Source of the DNA: an uncultured Actinomyces sp. | Lineage (GTDB): Bacteria > Actinomycetota > Actinomycetes > Actinomycetales > Actinomycetaceae | NCBI GenBank assembly: GCA_900556405.1 | Contig: USPB01000003.1 | Location: 1 to 24,348, forward strand | Reading direction: 5' to 3' | DNA length: 24,348 nt | Notes under the pieces: model-generated | Database searches by the model: none | Told to the model about the DNA's origin: nothing | Seen by the model: only the letters and a program-made list of their open reading frames with translations | Position numbers and translations under genes: made by a program | Part shown: one piece after another, positions 15,532 through 24,083 of the stretch | How the letters are laid out: each line of letters opens with the position of its first letter | Numbering within the stretch: position 1 is the first letter of the stretch

Positions 15532-16755
15532 ATGCGCGTCGATCTGCTTACCCGCGAATACCCGCCCCACGTCTACGGAGGCGCTGGCGTTCACGTCCTT
15601 GAACTTGCAAAGGTCCTGCGTGGGCTGGTCGATGACCTGCGGGTGCAGGCGTTTGACGGTCCGCGCGAGCCTGGCACCGATGGCGCCGATCCGGGAGTGA
15701 CCGGGCATGCCGACCTGCCCCAGCTGGCCGGAGCGAACGCAGCCCTGCGGACCTTGGGCGTAGACCTCGAGATCGCGGCGGCGTGTGAGGGGTCGGACCT
15801 CGTGCACTCGCACACGTGGTACGCGAATTTCGCTGGCCACGTGGCCTCGCTGCTGGGCGACATCCCCCATGTCATCTCCGCCCACTCGCTGGAGCCGCTG
15901 CGCCCCTGGAAGGCTGAGCAGCTCGGCGGTGGCTACCGTCTGTCCTCCTACGTGGAGAAAACCGCCTACGAGGCCGCCAGCGCGATTGTCGCGGTGTCGA
16001 ACGGTATGCGCGACGATATCCTGCGCTGCTACCCCGGCGTTAATCCCGACCGAGTGCACGTCATCCACAACGGCATCGACCTGAACAAGTGGCACGCGCC
16101 CGAAGGCGAAGCAGGAGAGGAACTGCGTGCCCGCGTGCTCGCCGAGCACGGTATTGACCCGTCGCGTCGCACGGTCGTCTTCGTCGGTCGTATTACCCGT
16201 CAAAAGGGCCTCCCGTACTTCCTGCGAGCCGCCCAGCTCCTGCCCGAGGACGTCCAGCTGGTCCTGTGCGCTGGCGCCCCCGATACCCCGGAAATTGCTG
16301 CCGAGGTTGAGGGCCTCGTCGCCGAGCTGCGTGCCCGACGCTCCGGCGTCGTCCTCATCTCCGAGATGCTCCCGCAGCCTGAGGTTGCTGCGATCCTGTC
16401 CGCGGCTCAGGTGTTCATTACTCCTTCCGTCTACGAACCCCTCGGTATTGTGAACCTGGAGGCGATGGCTCTCGGTCTGCCCGTCGTTGGTACCGCAACC
16501 GGTGGCATTCCCGACGTGATCGTCGACGGAGAGACGGGCTACCTCGTGCCGATCGAGCAGATGCAGGATGGGACGGGAACGCCGCTGGATCCGCGCGCGT
16601 TCGAGGAAGCGATGGCCGACCGCCTGATTCGTGTTCTCGACGATCCCGAGCTGGGCCGCCGCATGGGCGAGGCCGGCCTGGCACGCGCTCGCGATCACTT
16701 CTCGTGGGAAGCGATCGGCATCAAGACCGCTGAGCTGTATCGTTCGCTCGTTTAG
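15532..16755 (+). CDS. glgA: GT4 glucosyltransferase: glycogen synthase / alpha-maltose-1-phosphate synthase type
   Basis: A 407-residue GT-B enzyme. Start: ATG 15532 with GGAAGGA (15518-15524) at 7 bases. Motifs: N-terminal YPPHVYGGAGVHVLEL, HSHTWYANFAG, the domain linker region HNGIDLNKW, VFVGRITRQKGLPYFLRA, and E-x7-E in YEPLGIVNLEAMALG followed by GTATGGIPDVI. Length and GT4-type motifs fit the actinobacterial protein often labelled GlgA. Its mycobacterial relative Rv1212c (GlgM) joins ADP-glucose to glucose-1-phosphate to give maltose-1-phosphate for the GlgE route. Which reaction occurs here cannot be told from sequence; a GlgE gene elsewhere in the genome would favour GlgM. It uses the ADP-glucose made by the divergent glgC product. 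Confidence 0.9.
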   Translation: MRVDLLTREYPPHVYGGAGVHVLELAKVLRGLVDDLRVQAFDGPREPGTDGADPGVTGHADLPQLAGANAALRTLGVDLEIAAACEGSDLVHSHTWYANFAGHVASLLGDIPHVISAHSLEPLRPWKAEQLGGGYRLSSYVEKTAYEAASAIVAVSNGMRDDILRCYPGVNPDRVHVIHNGIDLNKWHAPEGEAGEELRARVLAEHGIDPSRRTVVFVGRITRQKGLPYFLRAAQLLPEDVQLVLCAGAPDTPEIAAEVEGLVAELRARRSGVVLISEMLPQPEVAAILSAAQVFITPSVYEPLGIVNLEAMALGLPVVGTATGGIPDVIVDGETGYLVPIEQMQDGTGTPLDPRAFEEAMADRLIRVLDDPELGRRMGEAGLARARDHFSWEAIGIKTAELYRSLV

Positions 16756-16779
16756 TCCGCACGCCACCCTACAGACGAC

Positions 16780-16785
16780 TAGGCT
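16780..16785 (+). promoter_or_regulatory. -10 box for a leaderless ABC-ATPase transcript
   Basis: TAGGCT matches TAnnnT and ends 6 bases before ATG 16792, which would place transcription start at the A of the start codon. No Shine-Dalgarno sequence precedes the ATG. Both points fit a leaderless message, common in actinobacteria. No good -35 box is seen. Confidence 0.6.
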
Positions 16786-16791
16786 GGATAC

Positions 16792-17580
16792 ATGACTTAC
16801 GTCCTGAATCTTTCTCACGTGTCCGTCCAACGAGGGGATACGCAGATCCTGTCCGATGTCTCATGGTCAACGCGTCCGCGTCAGCATTGGGTCATTGTTG
16901 GTCCAAACGGTGCGGGTAAGACCACGCTGGCGCGAGTGGCATCTGGTCGCATTGCGCCGGACGCCGGTGAGGTGACTGTCTCGGACACGGATTTGGCGCA
17001 GGCGGATCCCGCTGAGGTAGCCACTCGTGTCGGGCTGGCCTCCGCTGCGGTGGCTGCCAAGATCGTGCCGACGCAGTCGGTTCTCGACACTGTTCGCAGC
17101 GCCGCCTGGGGTTTGGCTGTTGCTCACGACGAGGAATACGAGCAGGTCGATGACGAGCGTGCTCGTGCGCTCATGGAGATCTTCGGCATCGACCACCTCG
17201 GCCAGCGTGAGTTCGCAACCCTGTCGGAGGGTGAGGCACAGCGCGTGCTCCTCGCCCGAGCGCTCATGACGGACCCGGAGGTCCTCGTCTTGGATGAGCC
17301 GACGTCTGGGCTCGATCTGGGCGCTCGTGAGTTGCTGATCGCCGCTCTTTCTGAGATCATGAAAGGTTCCAAGTCTCCTCAGATCATCTTGGTAACCCAT
17401 CAGATCGAGGAGATTCCTGATGGCGTGACGCATTGCGCGATCATGTCACAGGGGCAGATTGCCCATCAGGGGCCGATTGAGGATGTTCTGACGGGCGTCA
17501 ATCTGTCGCAGGTCTATGGCATGCCGCTGCTCGCCGGTCGCACCGATGGTCGCTGGTGGGCGCGTGGTGTGACCGAGTAA
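16792..17580 (+). CDS. ABC transporter ATP-binding protein without a partner permease
   Basis: A single nucleotide-binding domain of 262 residues. Walker A is GPNGAGKTT (about 38-46), the signature is LSEGEAQR, Walker B is VLVLDEPTSGLD and the H-loop is VTHQIEE. All catalytic parts look intact. The Q-loop side (ASAAVAAKIVPTQSVLDTV) resembles ATPases of the molybdate/iron-complex or ModF-like type. No permease or binding protein is adjacent. It may serve a transporter encoded elsewhere or have a non-transport role. It is followed 13 bases later by the NfeD and SPFH genes in the same direction. The specific substrate is unknown. Confidence 0.9.
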   Translation: MTYVLNLSHVSVQRGDTQILSDVSWSTRPRQHWVIVGPNGAGKTTLARVASGRIAPDAGEVTVSDTDLAQADPAEVATRVGLASAAVAAKIVPTQSVLDTVRSAAWGLAVAHDEEYEQVDDERARALMEIFGIDHLGQREFATLSEGEAQRVLLARALMTDPEVLVLDEPTSGLDLGARELLIAALSEIMKGSKSPQIILVTHQIEEIPDGVTHCAIMSQGQIAHQGPIEDVLTGVNLSQVYGMPLLAGRTDGRWWARGVTE

Positions 17581-17593
17581 GAGAGGCAGGGCG

Positions 17594-18070
17594 ATGAGTA
17601 CCTGGTGGCTGTGGATTCTAGCGGCACTCGTGTGCGGCATTGTCGAGGTCATGAGCGTGAGCTTCGTGTTCTTGATGTTCGCAATTGGAGCTCTTGCCGC
17701 CGGTATCGCGGGAGCGTGTGGCGCGAGTCTGACGGTCCAGGTGATCGTCTTCATCGTCGTATCCATCGCTCTGCTGGTTCTGTTGCGTCCGTTCCTGAAG
17801 GGACGGATTGAACGATCGAGCAATTATGTTCCCAGCAATACGGACCGCCTGATCGGCAAGAGTGGCTACGTCACCGAGGCAGTGGGTGAGCGTCACGGAC
17901 GTATCCAGTTTTCTGGCGGTGAATGGAGCGCGCGGACCGAAGGACCGGAGTTGCCCGTTGGCGTCGAGGTGCGTGTTGATCGTATCGATGGTGCGACTGC
18001 CATTGTCAGTGCTCTCAACCTGGCGCAGCCTCCTGCCAGCCAGCCATCTGCAGGTTCGGCCTCCTGGTAG
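17594..18070 (+). CDS. Short NfeD-family membrane protein
   Basis: A 158-residue protein with two to three N-terminal membrane helices (about 4-24, 27-45, 48-68) and a soluble C-terminal OB-fold of the NfeD type (about 85-145; GKSGYVTEAVGERHGRIQFSG...VGVEVRVDRIDGATAIV). It lacks the ClpP-like protease domain of long NfeD proteins. NfeD proteins are known to be encoded next to SPFH/stomatin genes and to act with them in the membrane; the next gene here is one. ATG 17594 has GAGAGG (17581-17586) at 7 bases. It is likely co-transcribed with the ABC ATPase. Confidence 0.9.
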   Translation: MSTWWLWILAALVCGIVEVMSVSFVFLMFAIGALAAGIAGACGASLTVQVIVFIVVSIALLVLLRPFLKGRIERSSNYVPSNTDRLIGKSGYVTEAVGERHGRIQFSGGEWSARTEGPELPVGVEVRVDRIDGATAIVSALNLAQPPASQPSAGSASW

Positions 18071-18111
18071 GCCCGGCTTGTTGACTTTGAAGTAAGAAAG
18101 GAAAGACGTCA

Positions 18112-19071
18112 GTGAGCTCAGCAGAACTCTTTGGCAACGTCGCGTTCATCGTGATTCTTGCCCTCGTCATCTTTGTCGTCGTGTCGCTTCTTCGTGCGGT
18201 CCGCATCGTTCCGCAGTCGCAGGCGTACGTCGTCGAGCGTCTGGGACGTTTCCAGGCCGTGATGCAGGGTGGTTTCCACCTTCTCGTCCCCTTTGTGGAT
18301 CGCGTCGCCGCCCGTATTGACCTGCGCGAGCAGGTTGCGAACTTCCCGCCTCAGCCTGTCATCACCGCCGACCAGGCGATGGTGTCGATCGACTCCGTTA
18401 TCTACTTCCAGATCACGGATCCACGCAGTGCTACCTACGAGGTGGCCAACTTCCTGCAGGCGATTGAGCAGCTGACCGCGACGACCCTGCGTAACCTGAT
18501 TGGTTCCCTCGATCTGGAGCAGACCCAGACATCGCGCGAGTCGATCAACAAGCAGCTGCGCGGTGTTCTCGACGAGGCCACGGGCCCGTGGGGTATTCGC
18601 GTCACCCGCGTGGAACTCAAGTCGATTGAGCCGCCGCCGCGAGTGCTGGCCGCCATGGAGCAGCAGATCACGGCTGAGCGCACCAAGCGTGCGACGATTC
18701 TGACGGCCGAGGCTGAGCGTGAGGCACAGATCAAGAAGGCTGAGGGTGCTAAGCAGGCCGCAGTGCTGGCGGCTTCTGCTCAGCAGGAGGCGCAGGTCCT
18801 TCAGGCCAAGGGCCAGAGGGAAGCGCTGATCCTGCAGGCCGAAGGTGCACGTCAGGCGCAGATCCTGCGTGCGCAGGGCGAGTCCGAGGCTATCCAGACG
18901 GTCTTTGCGGCAATTAACGCCGGCAAGGCCACGCCCGAGCTCCTGTCCTACAAGTACCTTGAAATGTTGCCGAAGATCGCTGACGGTCAGGCGTCCAAGC
19001 TGTGGATGCTTCCTTCCGATCTCACCGGCGCACTGGAATCCATCTCGAAGGGTTTCAACCTGGGCAAGTAG
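18112..19071 (+). CDS. SPFH / band 7 (stomatin-like) membrane protein
   Basis: A 319-residue protein. It has one N-terminal membrane helix (about 8-29), an SPFH domain (about 32-190; VVERLGRFQAVMQGGFHLLV...RIDLREQVANFPPQPVIT), and then an Ala/Glu/Gln-rich helical segment (about 195-265) of repeated AEGAKQA-like units that should form a coiled coil. The end is a conserved ELLSYKYLEMLPKIADG region. Such proteins oligomerise at the membrane, scaffold microdomains and often modulate FtsH-type proteolysis. GTG 18112 has AAAGGAAA (18097-18104) upstream. A strong terminator follows 14 bases after the stop, so this gene closes the ABC-NfeD-SPFH unit. Confidence 0.94.
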   Translation: MSSAELFGNVAFIVILALVIFVVVSLLRAVRIVPQSQAYVVERLGRFQAVMQGGFHLLVPFVDRVAARIDLREQVANFPPQPVITADQAMVSIDSVIYFQITDPRSATYEVANFLQAIEQLTATTLRNLIGSLDLEQTQTSRESINKQLRGVLDEATGPWGIRVTRVELKSIEPPPRVLAAMEQQITAERTKRATILTAEAEREAQIKKAEGAKQAAVLAASAQQEAQVLQAKGQREALILQAEGARQAQILRAQGESEAIQTVFAAINAGKATPELLSYKYLEMLPKIADGQASKLWMLPSDLTGALESISKGFNLGK

Positions 19072-19085
19072 ACTGAAGCCATGCC

Positions 19086-19124
19086 GGGCCGACCGCAGTC
19101 CCTGCGGTCGGCCCGTTCATTTTC
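19086..19124 (+). terminator. Strong intrinsic terminator after the SPFH gene
   Basis: A perfect 12-bp stem, GGGCCGACCGCA (19086-19097) with TGCGGTCGGCCC (19103-19114), has a 5-base loop and is followed by the T-rich GTTCATTTTC. Its tail ends only a few bases before the ribosome site of the glutamine synthetase gene. It could therefore also act as an attenuator in that gene's leader. Confidence 0.9.
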
Positions 19125-19141
19125 TCGACGGGAGGATATCG

Positions 19142-20482
19142 GTGGATTCGCATCAGGAATATGTGCTGCGTGAGGTGGCACAGAAGAATATTCGTTTTAT
19201 TCGTTTGTGGTTCACGGATGTCGCGGGCGTCTTGAAGTCAATTTCGATCGACCCGGGCGAGCTTGAAGAAGCGTTCGCCGAGGGCATTGGCTTCGACGGC
19301 TCGGCGGTCGAGGGCTTGACGCGCGTCTACGAGTCGGACATGCTCCTCAAGCCGGATGCCTCGACGTTCCAGTTGCTCCCGTGGCGTTCCAACGATGACC
19401 CGGTGGCGCGCATGTTCTGCGATGTCCTCATGCCTGACGGGCGGCCCGCGCCGTCCGATCCTCGAGGCGTTCTGGAGCGCACCGTCCAGCGGGCCGCGGA
19501 TGCGGGTTTCCGCGTCATGATCCACCCTGAGATCGAGTTTTATCTCCTGCGTCAGCCGGTTACCCCCGACCGCATGATTCCGGTCGACCAGGCCGGCTAC
19601 TTTGACCACGTCGCACGCGGGGATTCGAATGATTTCCGTCGTCGTGCGGTTCGTATGTTGGAGGATATGGCGATCCCTGTCGAGTTCTCCCACCACGAGG
19701 GCGGACCCGGACAAAACGAGATTGACCTGCGTGCGGTGGATCCCGTACGCGCTGCGGACAACATCATGACTGCACGTACCCTGATCGAAGAGGTCGCGCT
19801 GCGTGAGGAGCTCGTCGCCACGTTTATGCCCAAGCCGTTCATCGAGCATCCGGGCTCGGGCATGCACACGCACCTGTCGCTGTTCGAGGGTGAAGAGAAC
19901 GCGTTTTTCTCCCCGGCGGGTCAGTACCGTCTGTCGACGACGGGGCGCCAGTTCATTGCGGGCCTGCTCGCGCACGCGGAGGAGATCGCGGCGATCACGA
20001 ACCAGCACGTGAATTCCTACAAGCGTCTGTGGGGCGGGGGAGAAGCTCCTTCCTACGTGTGCTGGGGTCACTTGAATCGTTCTGCGCTCGTGCGCGTCCC
20101 GCTGTACAAGCCGAAGAAGGCCGCTGCCGCGCGCATCGAATATCGTGCGCCCGACCCGAGCGCGAACCCCTACCTCGCCTTCGCGGTCCTTATTGCGGCG
20201 GGCCTTGAGGGCATCGAGAAGAAGATGGAGCTCATGCCTGAGGCCGAGGATAACGTGTGGGACCTGTCGGATCGTGAACGCCAGGTGATGGGTATTCGCG
20301 CGCTGCCGGCATCCCTGGCTGACGCCTTGCGCTCCATGAAGAGCTCCGATCTGGTGGCTTCTACCCTCGGTGAGCAGGTGTTCGACTACGTTATTCGTAA
20401 CAAGCGCAAGGAATGGACGGAATATCGTCAGCAGATCACTCGCCAGGAGCTTGAGCAATTCCTGAAGGTTGTTCCGCGGTGA
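19142..20482 (+). CDS. glnA: Type I glutamine synthetase, GlnA2-like, lacking the adenylylation Tyr
   Basis: A 446-residue enzyme of the GS-I fold, making glutamine (or a gamma-glutamyl amide) from glutamate, an amine and ATP. GTG 19142 has GGAGGA (19131-19136) at 5 bases. Signatures: GIGFDGSAVEG, IHPEIEFYL, HHEGGPGQNEIDLR, the GSGMHTHLSLF ATP-site block and RAPDPSANPYLAF. At the place of the adenylylated Tyr of E. coli GlnA (NLYDLPP) this protein reads NVWDLSD, with Trp373, so it cannot be adenylylated there. Length, missing Tyr and linkage to glnE match M. tuberculosis GlnA2 (Rv2222c, next to Rv2221c). Some GlnA-like paralogues in actinobacteria use polyamines, so an altered substrate is possible. 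Confidence 0.93.
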   Translation: MDSHQEYVLREVAQKNIRFIRLWFTDVAGVLKSISIDPGELEEAFAEGIGFDGSAVEGLTRVYESDMLLKPDASTFQLLPWRSNDDPVARMFCDVLMPDGRPAPSDPRGVLERTVQRAADAGFRVMIHPEIEFYLLRQPVTPDRMIPVDQAGYFDHVARGDSNDFRRRAVRMLEDMAIPVEFSHHEGGPGQNEIDLRAVDPVRAADNIMTARTLIEEVALREELVATFMPKPFIEHPGSGMHTHLSLFEGEENAFFSPAGQYRLSTTGRQFIAGLLAHAEEIAAITNQHVNSYKRLWGGGEAPSYVCWGHLNRSALVRVPLYKPKKAAAARIEYRAPDPSANPYLAFAVLIAAGLEGIEKKMELMPEAEDNVWDLSDRERQVMGIRALPASLADALRSMKSSDLVASTLGEQVFDYVIRNKRKEWTEYRQQITRQELEQFLKVVPR

Positions 20483-23415
20483 CGCCGGACGAGCTTCGGA
20501 TTGCCGGATTCCTGGACCCGCGCCGCGCGCTCAGCTTTTTCGAGGAGCTGCCGGGCGGTGCCGAGGCGTGGGAGCGTGACCTGGGCGCGAGCGCCGATCC
20601 CGACCAGGCGCTCCTGGCCGCGATCCGTCTGCACGAAGCGGACCCCGGCCTCGTGCGCGCTCTCGTGGACAAGCCCGAGGCCCGGCGTCGCGTGTGCGCC
20701 GTGCTGGGCGGCAGCCAGTGGCTGGGGGACTACGTCATCGCTGATCCCACCCGCGCTGTGGCGATCTGGGAGGACCCCGGCTGCAGTGAGCGGGTGCTCC
20801 TGGCTTCCGTGGGCGCAACTCGGGCTGCGGGGGGAGCCCATGTAGCCGCAGAGGGGGCGAGCGCGGACGACCTGCGCGCAGCCTACCGACGCGTTCTCCT
20901 GTCTGTGGCCGCCGACGATCTGACAAGTGAGGATCCTGGCGCCCTCATGCCCGAGGTTGGGCGACGTATTGCGGACCTCGTGGATGCGACGCTTGAGGCT
21001 GGTCTTGCACTCGCCCGTCGCGACATCGATCCGCAGGGACAGACCCCGTTCGCAATCATCGCGATGGGGAAGACGGGGGCACGCGAACTCAATTACATCT
21101 CCGACGTTGACGTCGTCTATGTCGCTGAAGCCGGGCCCGGCCAGGATGAACGCGTGGCCCTCGAGGTCGCCACGCGACTCGCGGCAGCAACGGCTTCAGC
21201 GTGCTCGGGCCCCGGCACCGAGGCACCTCTGTGGACCGTCGATGCCAACCTGCGCCCGGAGGGGCGTAACGGCGCGCTCGTACGTACCGTAGAGTCCTAC
21301 CGCCAATACTGGGACAAATGGGCGCAGACGTGGGAGTTTCAGGCGCTGCTCAAGGCGCGCGCCTGCGCCGGAGACGAGGCCATCGGCCGGGCCTTCGAGG
21401 ATGCCGCGCAGCCCTACGTGTGGAGCGCCGCCACCCGCGAAGGATTCGTTGAGGCCGCGCGCGCGATGCGCCGACGGGTCGAGGACAACATCTCGCGCTC
21501 ATACGCCTCGCGCGAACTCAAGCTCGGCCGCGGCGGCCTGCGCGACGTTGAGTTTACGGTCCAGCTGCTCCAACTTGTCCACGGCCGGACGGACGCTTTC
21601 CTGCGCGTGCGCTCGACGTTGGAGGCGATCGAGGCGCTGCGGGACGGCGGCTACATCGCTCGCAGTGATGCTGATCAGCTCGCATCGTGCTATCGCTTCC
21701 TGCGTGCCGTCGAGCACCGTACGCAGCTGCCTCGTATGCGTCGCACCCACTTGATCCCGGACAAGGAAAGGGAACTGCGTGTCCTCGGTCGGGCGATGGA
21801 CCGCACGCGCTTCCCCGACGCGCAGTCGATGAGCGCTGCGATCGACGAGGTACGCGCACGTGTGAGGGCCCTCCATGAGGATGTCTTCTATCGGCCGATC
21901 ATCGCCGCAACGGCGTCCCTGAGCGAGGACGAGGTCTCCCTGCACGCGGATGGCGCGCGTGACCGCCTCACTGCGATCGGCTACCGCGATCCGGCAGGTG
22001 CTCTCACGCATATTGCAGCGCTGACCCAGGGCACGAGCAGGCGCGCTGCGATCCAGCGTCACCTGCTCCCGGTGTTTATCTCGTGGCTTGCGGCTGGGGC
22101 CGACCCCGACATGGGCCTGCTAAATTTCCGCATCCTGTCAGAGGATATCGGCGACTCGCATTGGTACCTCGCTCTCCTACGTGACTCCGGCGTTGCTGCT
22201 CGCAGGCTCACGACCATGCTCCCGAACTCCAGGTGGATCGCTGAGGCGCTCGCCAAGCGTCCAGAGGCTGTGGCCTGGCTCGATGACGATGACGAGCTGG
22301 CACCGCGCGAACCGCATCGGCTAGCTCGGGAAGTGACGGCACTCATTGACCGCCACGAGGATGCGGCCGAGGCTGCGGCTCGCGTCCGAGCCGTCCGTAC
22401 CCGTGAGCTGACGCGTTGCGCGATGAGCGACCTGCTTCAGGGGGTGAACCCGCGAGGCAACGCGATCGCCGATGCCACGGATGCCGCAATCCTCGGTGCC
22501 CTCGCCATCGCCCAGCGGGAGGAAAGTGAGCGCTGGGGCGCGCAGCGGGCGAACGTTGTCATTATCGCGATGGGCCGCTATGGGGGCCGCGAGTGCTCCT
22601 ACGCGTCCGATGCGGATGTGATCGCTGTGCATGAGGCGGTTGGCGGTGCCTCTGATGCCGAGGCTGCGGCCAGCGCGACGGTGATCGTCAACCGTGTGAA
22701 GAGCCTTCTTGGTTCGGCGACCAGCCAGCTGGGTATCGCCGTCGATCTCGACCTGCGCCCCGAGGGCAAGAATGGCCCGATGAGTCGCACGATCGAGTCG
22801 CATCGCGAGTACGCGCAGCGCTGGGCTTCCACGTGGGAGCGGCAGGCGGCGGTCCGTGCGCGTCCGATTGGGGAGGGGGAGCTCGCTGATCGGGCGCGAG
22901 AGCTCTTCGTGGAGCTCGCATACGGGGGAGTGAGCGAGTCGGACGTGCGCGACATCCGCCTGCTGAAGGCCCGCATGGAAAACGAACGCCTGCCGCGCGG
23001 TATCGAGGCGGCTCGTCATGTCAAGCTGGGACCTGGTGGGCTCTCCGATGTCGAGTGGACAATCCAGCTCATCCAGATGCGTGCCGGAATGTACGCCCCT
23101 GCGCTGCGTACGTCGTCGACGACGCAGGCGATTCAGGGTGCTCGGGATCATGACCTGATGAGCGCCGAGGACGCACAGATTCTCCTTCAGGCCTGGGACA
23201 TGGCGACCCGTATCCGCGCTGCGAATACACTGGCGACAGGTCGTATGAGCGGTGTGAAACTCGACGTTTTACCCCGTGATAGTGCGGAGCTGCGTGCCCT
23301 CGCGGCGATCCTCGGGTACGGTAGCGGCGGGCTGAACGCCCTCGAAGAAGACTGGCTGCGCGCCGGACGCAAGGCGCGCGCCGTGATGGAACGACTTTTC
23401 TGGGAGCAGCAGTGA
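20479..23415 (+). CDS. glnE: Glutamine synthetase adenylyltransferase / adenylyl-removing enzyme
   Basis: This bifunctional protein of 978 residues adds or removes AMP on the regulatory Tyr of glutamine synthetase. Two nucleotidyltransferase halves are visible. The first has GKTGARELNYISDVDVVY, with Asp209 and Asp211 as metal ligands. The second has GRYGGRECSYASDADVI, with Asp711 and Asp713. Each is followed by LRPEG(R/K)NG and by a helical GlnE segment with LGRGGLRDVEFTVQL or LGPGGLSDVEWTIQL. Length is near the usual 950-1000. GTG 20479 overlaps the glnA stop (GTGA), so it is translationally coupled. Its neighbour lacks the target Tyr, so its substrate is presumably another GlnA (GlnA1 type) encoded elsewhere. 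Confidence 0.96.
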   Translation: MTPDELRIAGFLDPRRALSFFEELPGGAEAWERDLGASADPDQALLAAIRLHEADPGLVRALVDKPEARRRVCAVLGGSQWLGDYVIADPTRAVAIWEDPGCSERVLLASVGATRAAGGAHVAAEGASADDLRAAYRRVLLSVAADDLTSEDPGALMPEVGRRIADLVDATLEAGLALARRDIDPQGQTPFAIIAMGKTGARELNYISDVDVVYVAEAGPGQDERVALEVATRLAAATASACSGPGTEAPLWTVDANLRPEGRNGALVRTVESYRQYWDKWAQTWEFQALLKARACAGDEAIGRAFEDAAQPYVWSAATREGFVEAARAMRRRVEDNISRSYASRELKLGRGGLRDVEFTVQLLQLVHGRTDAFLRVRSTLEAIEALRDGGYIARSDADQLASCYRFLRAVEHRTQLPRMRRTHLIPDKERELRVLGRAMDRTRFPDAQSMSAAIDEVRARVRALHEDVFYRPIIAATASLSEDEVSLHADGARDRLTAIGYRDPAGALTHIAALTQGTSRRAAIQRHLLPVFISWLAAGADPDMGLLNFRILSEDIGDSHWYLALLRDSGVAARRLTTMLPNSRWIAEALAKRPEAVAWLDDDDELAPREPHRLAREVTALIDRHEDAAEAAARVRAVRTRELTRCAMSDLLQGVNPRGNAIADATDAAILGALAIAQREESERWGAQRANVVIIAMGRYGGRECSYASDADVIAVHEAVGGASDAEAAASATVIVNRVKSLLGSATSQLGIAVDLDLRPEGKNGPMSRTIESHREYAQRWASTWERQAAVRARPIGEGELADRARELFVELAYGGVSESDVRDIRLLKARMENERLPRGIEAARHVKLGPGGLSDVEWTIQLIQMRAGMYAPALRTSSTTQAIQGARDHDLMSAEDAQILLQAWDMATRIRAANTLATGRMSGVKLDVLPRDSAELRALAAILGYGSGGLNALEEDWLRAGRKARAVMERLFWEQQ

Positions 23416-24083
23416 AGATTGTGCTGGTACGGCACGGACAGACCCCCGCGAATCGCCTCGGCGCGCTCGATACCGTGCGCCCCGGCCTCGGGCTGACCCC
23501 TGAAGGGCTCCTCCAGGCCCAGCGCCTCGCGGACCGCTGGGAGGCTGAGGTTGCGGCTCCGCCGAGCATCATCGCGCTGTCTGGCCTGCACCGCACGCGC
23601 TTGACGGCGGCACCGCTGGCGAGCCGGTACGGCCTGACCCCGCAGGTGCACCCCGGCATCCGAGAGCTGCGTTCGGGTGACCTTGAGATGGCTGCGGACC
23701 CGGCTTCTCAGTCCCTCTACGTGCGCACAACTCTGTCGTGGTGCGCGGGTGACCTGGACAACCGGATGCCGGGCGGCGAGAACGGGCGCGAGGCCCTGGC
23801 TCGCTCGCTCGAGACCGTTCGTCGTGTGGGCCTGCAAGCGCGTGAGCAGGCGGGGGACGAGGCCGTCGCGGTCTTCGTCATCCACGGTGCCCTCACGCGC
23901 CTACTGGCCACGTGGCTGTCCACAGAGATCGACGAGGAGCTTGTCTCCCAGCACTTCATGTCGAACACGGGCACGTCCACCTTCGAGTGGGCGCCCGACT
24001 TCACCCCGGCCTCGGCAGACGAACTGGCGAAGCGGCTCCACGCCCTGACCTGGAACGACCGTCCCCTCGATCAGTGGTCCTGA
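23412..24083 (+). CDS. Histidine phosphatase superfamily protein (phosphoglycerate mutase-like)
   Basis: A 223-residue protein with the catalytic RHG motif at residues 7-9 (VLVRHGQTPANRLG) and the second catalytic His at 158 (VFVIHGALTRLL). Between them is GLHRTRLTAAPLA, followed by an ELRSGDLEMA block. These are the marks of the branch 1 phosphatases; the substrate cannot be told. GTG 23412 overlaps the glnE stop by four bases, giving a glnA-glnE-phosphatase unit. Its last 13 bases overlap the convergent small gene on the minus strand. Confidence 0.9.
   Translation: MKIVLVRHGQTPANRLGALDTVRPGLGLTPEGLLQAQRLADRWEAEVAAPPSIIALSGLHRTRLTAAPLASRYGLTPQVHPGIRELRSGDLEMAADPASQSLYVRTTLSWCAGDLDNRMPGGENGREALARSLETVRRVGLQAREQAGDEAVAVFVIHGALTRLLATWLSTEIDEELVSQHFMSNTGTSTFEWAPDFTPASADELAKRLHALTWNDRPLDQWS

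Noticed and set aside
15427..16830. Minus-strand frame of 467 codons opposite the GT4 synthase
   Set aside because: Antisense shadow of a well-supported glycosyltransferase; it has no recognisable motif.
18845..19141. N-terminal extension of the glutamine synthetase frame back into the SPFH gene
   Set aside because: The extra part is an Arg/Ser-rich shadow of the SPFH coding sequence. GTG 19142 has a strong ribosome site and gives the family length.
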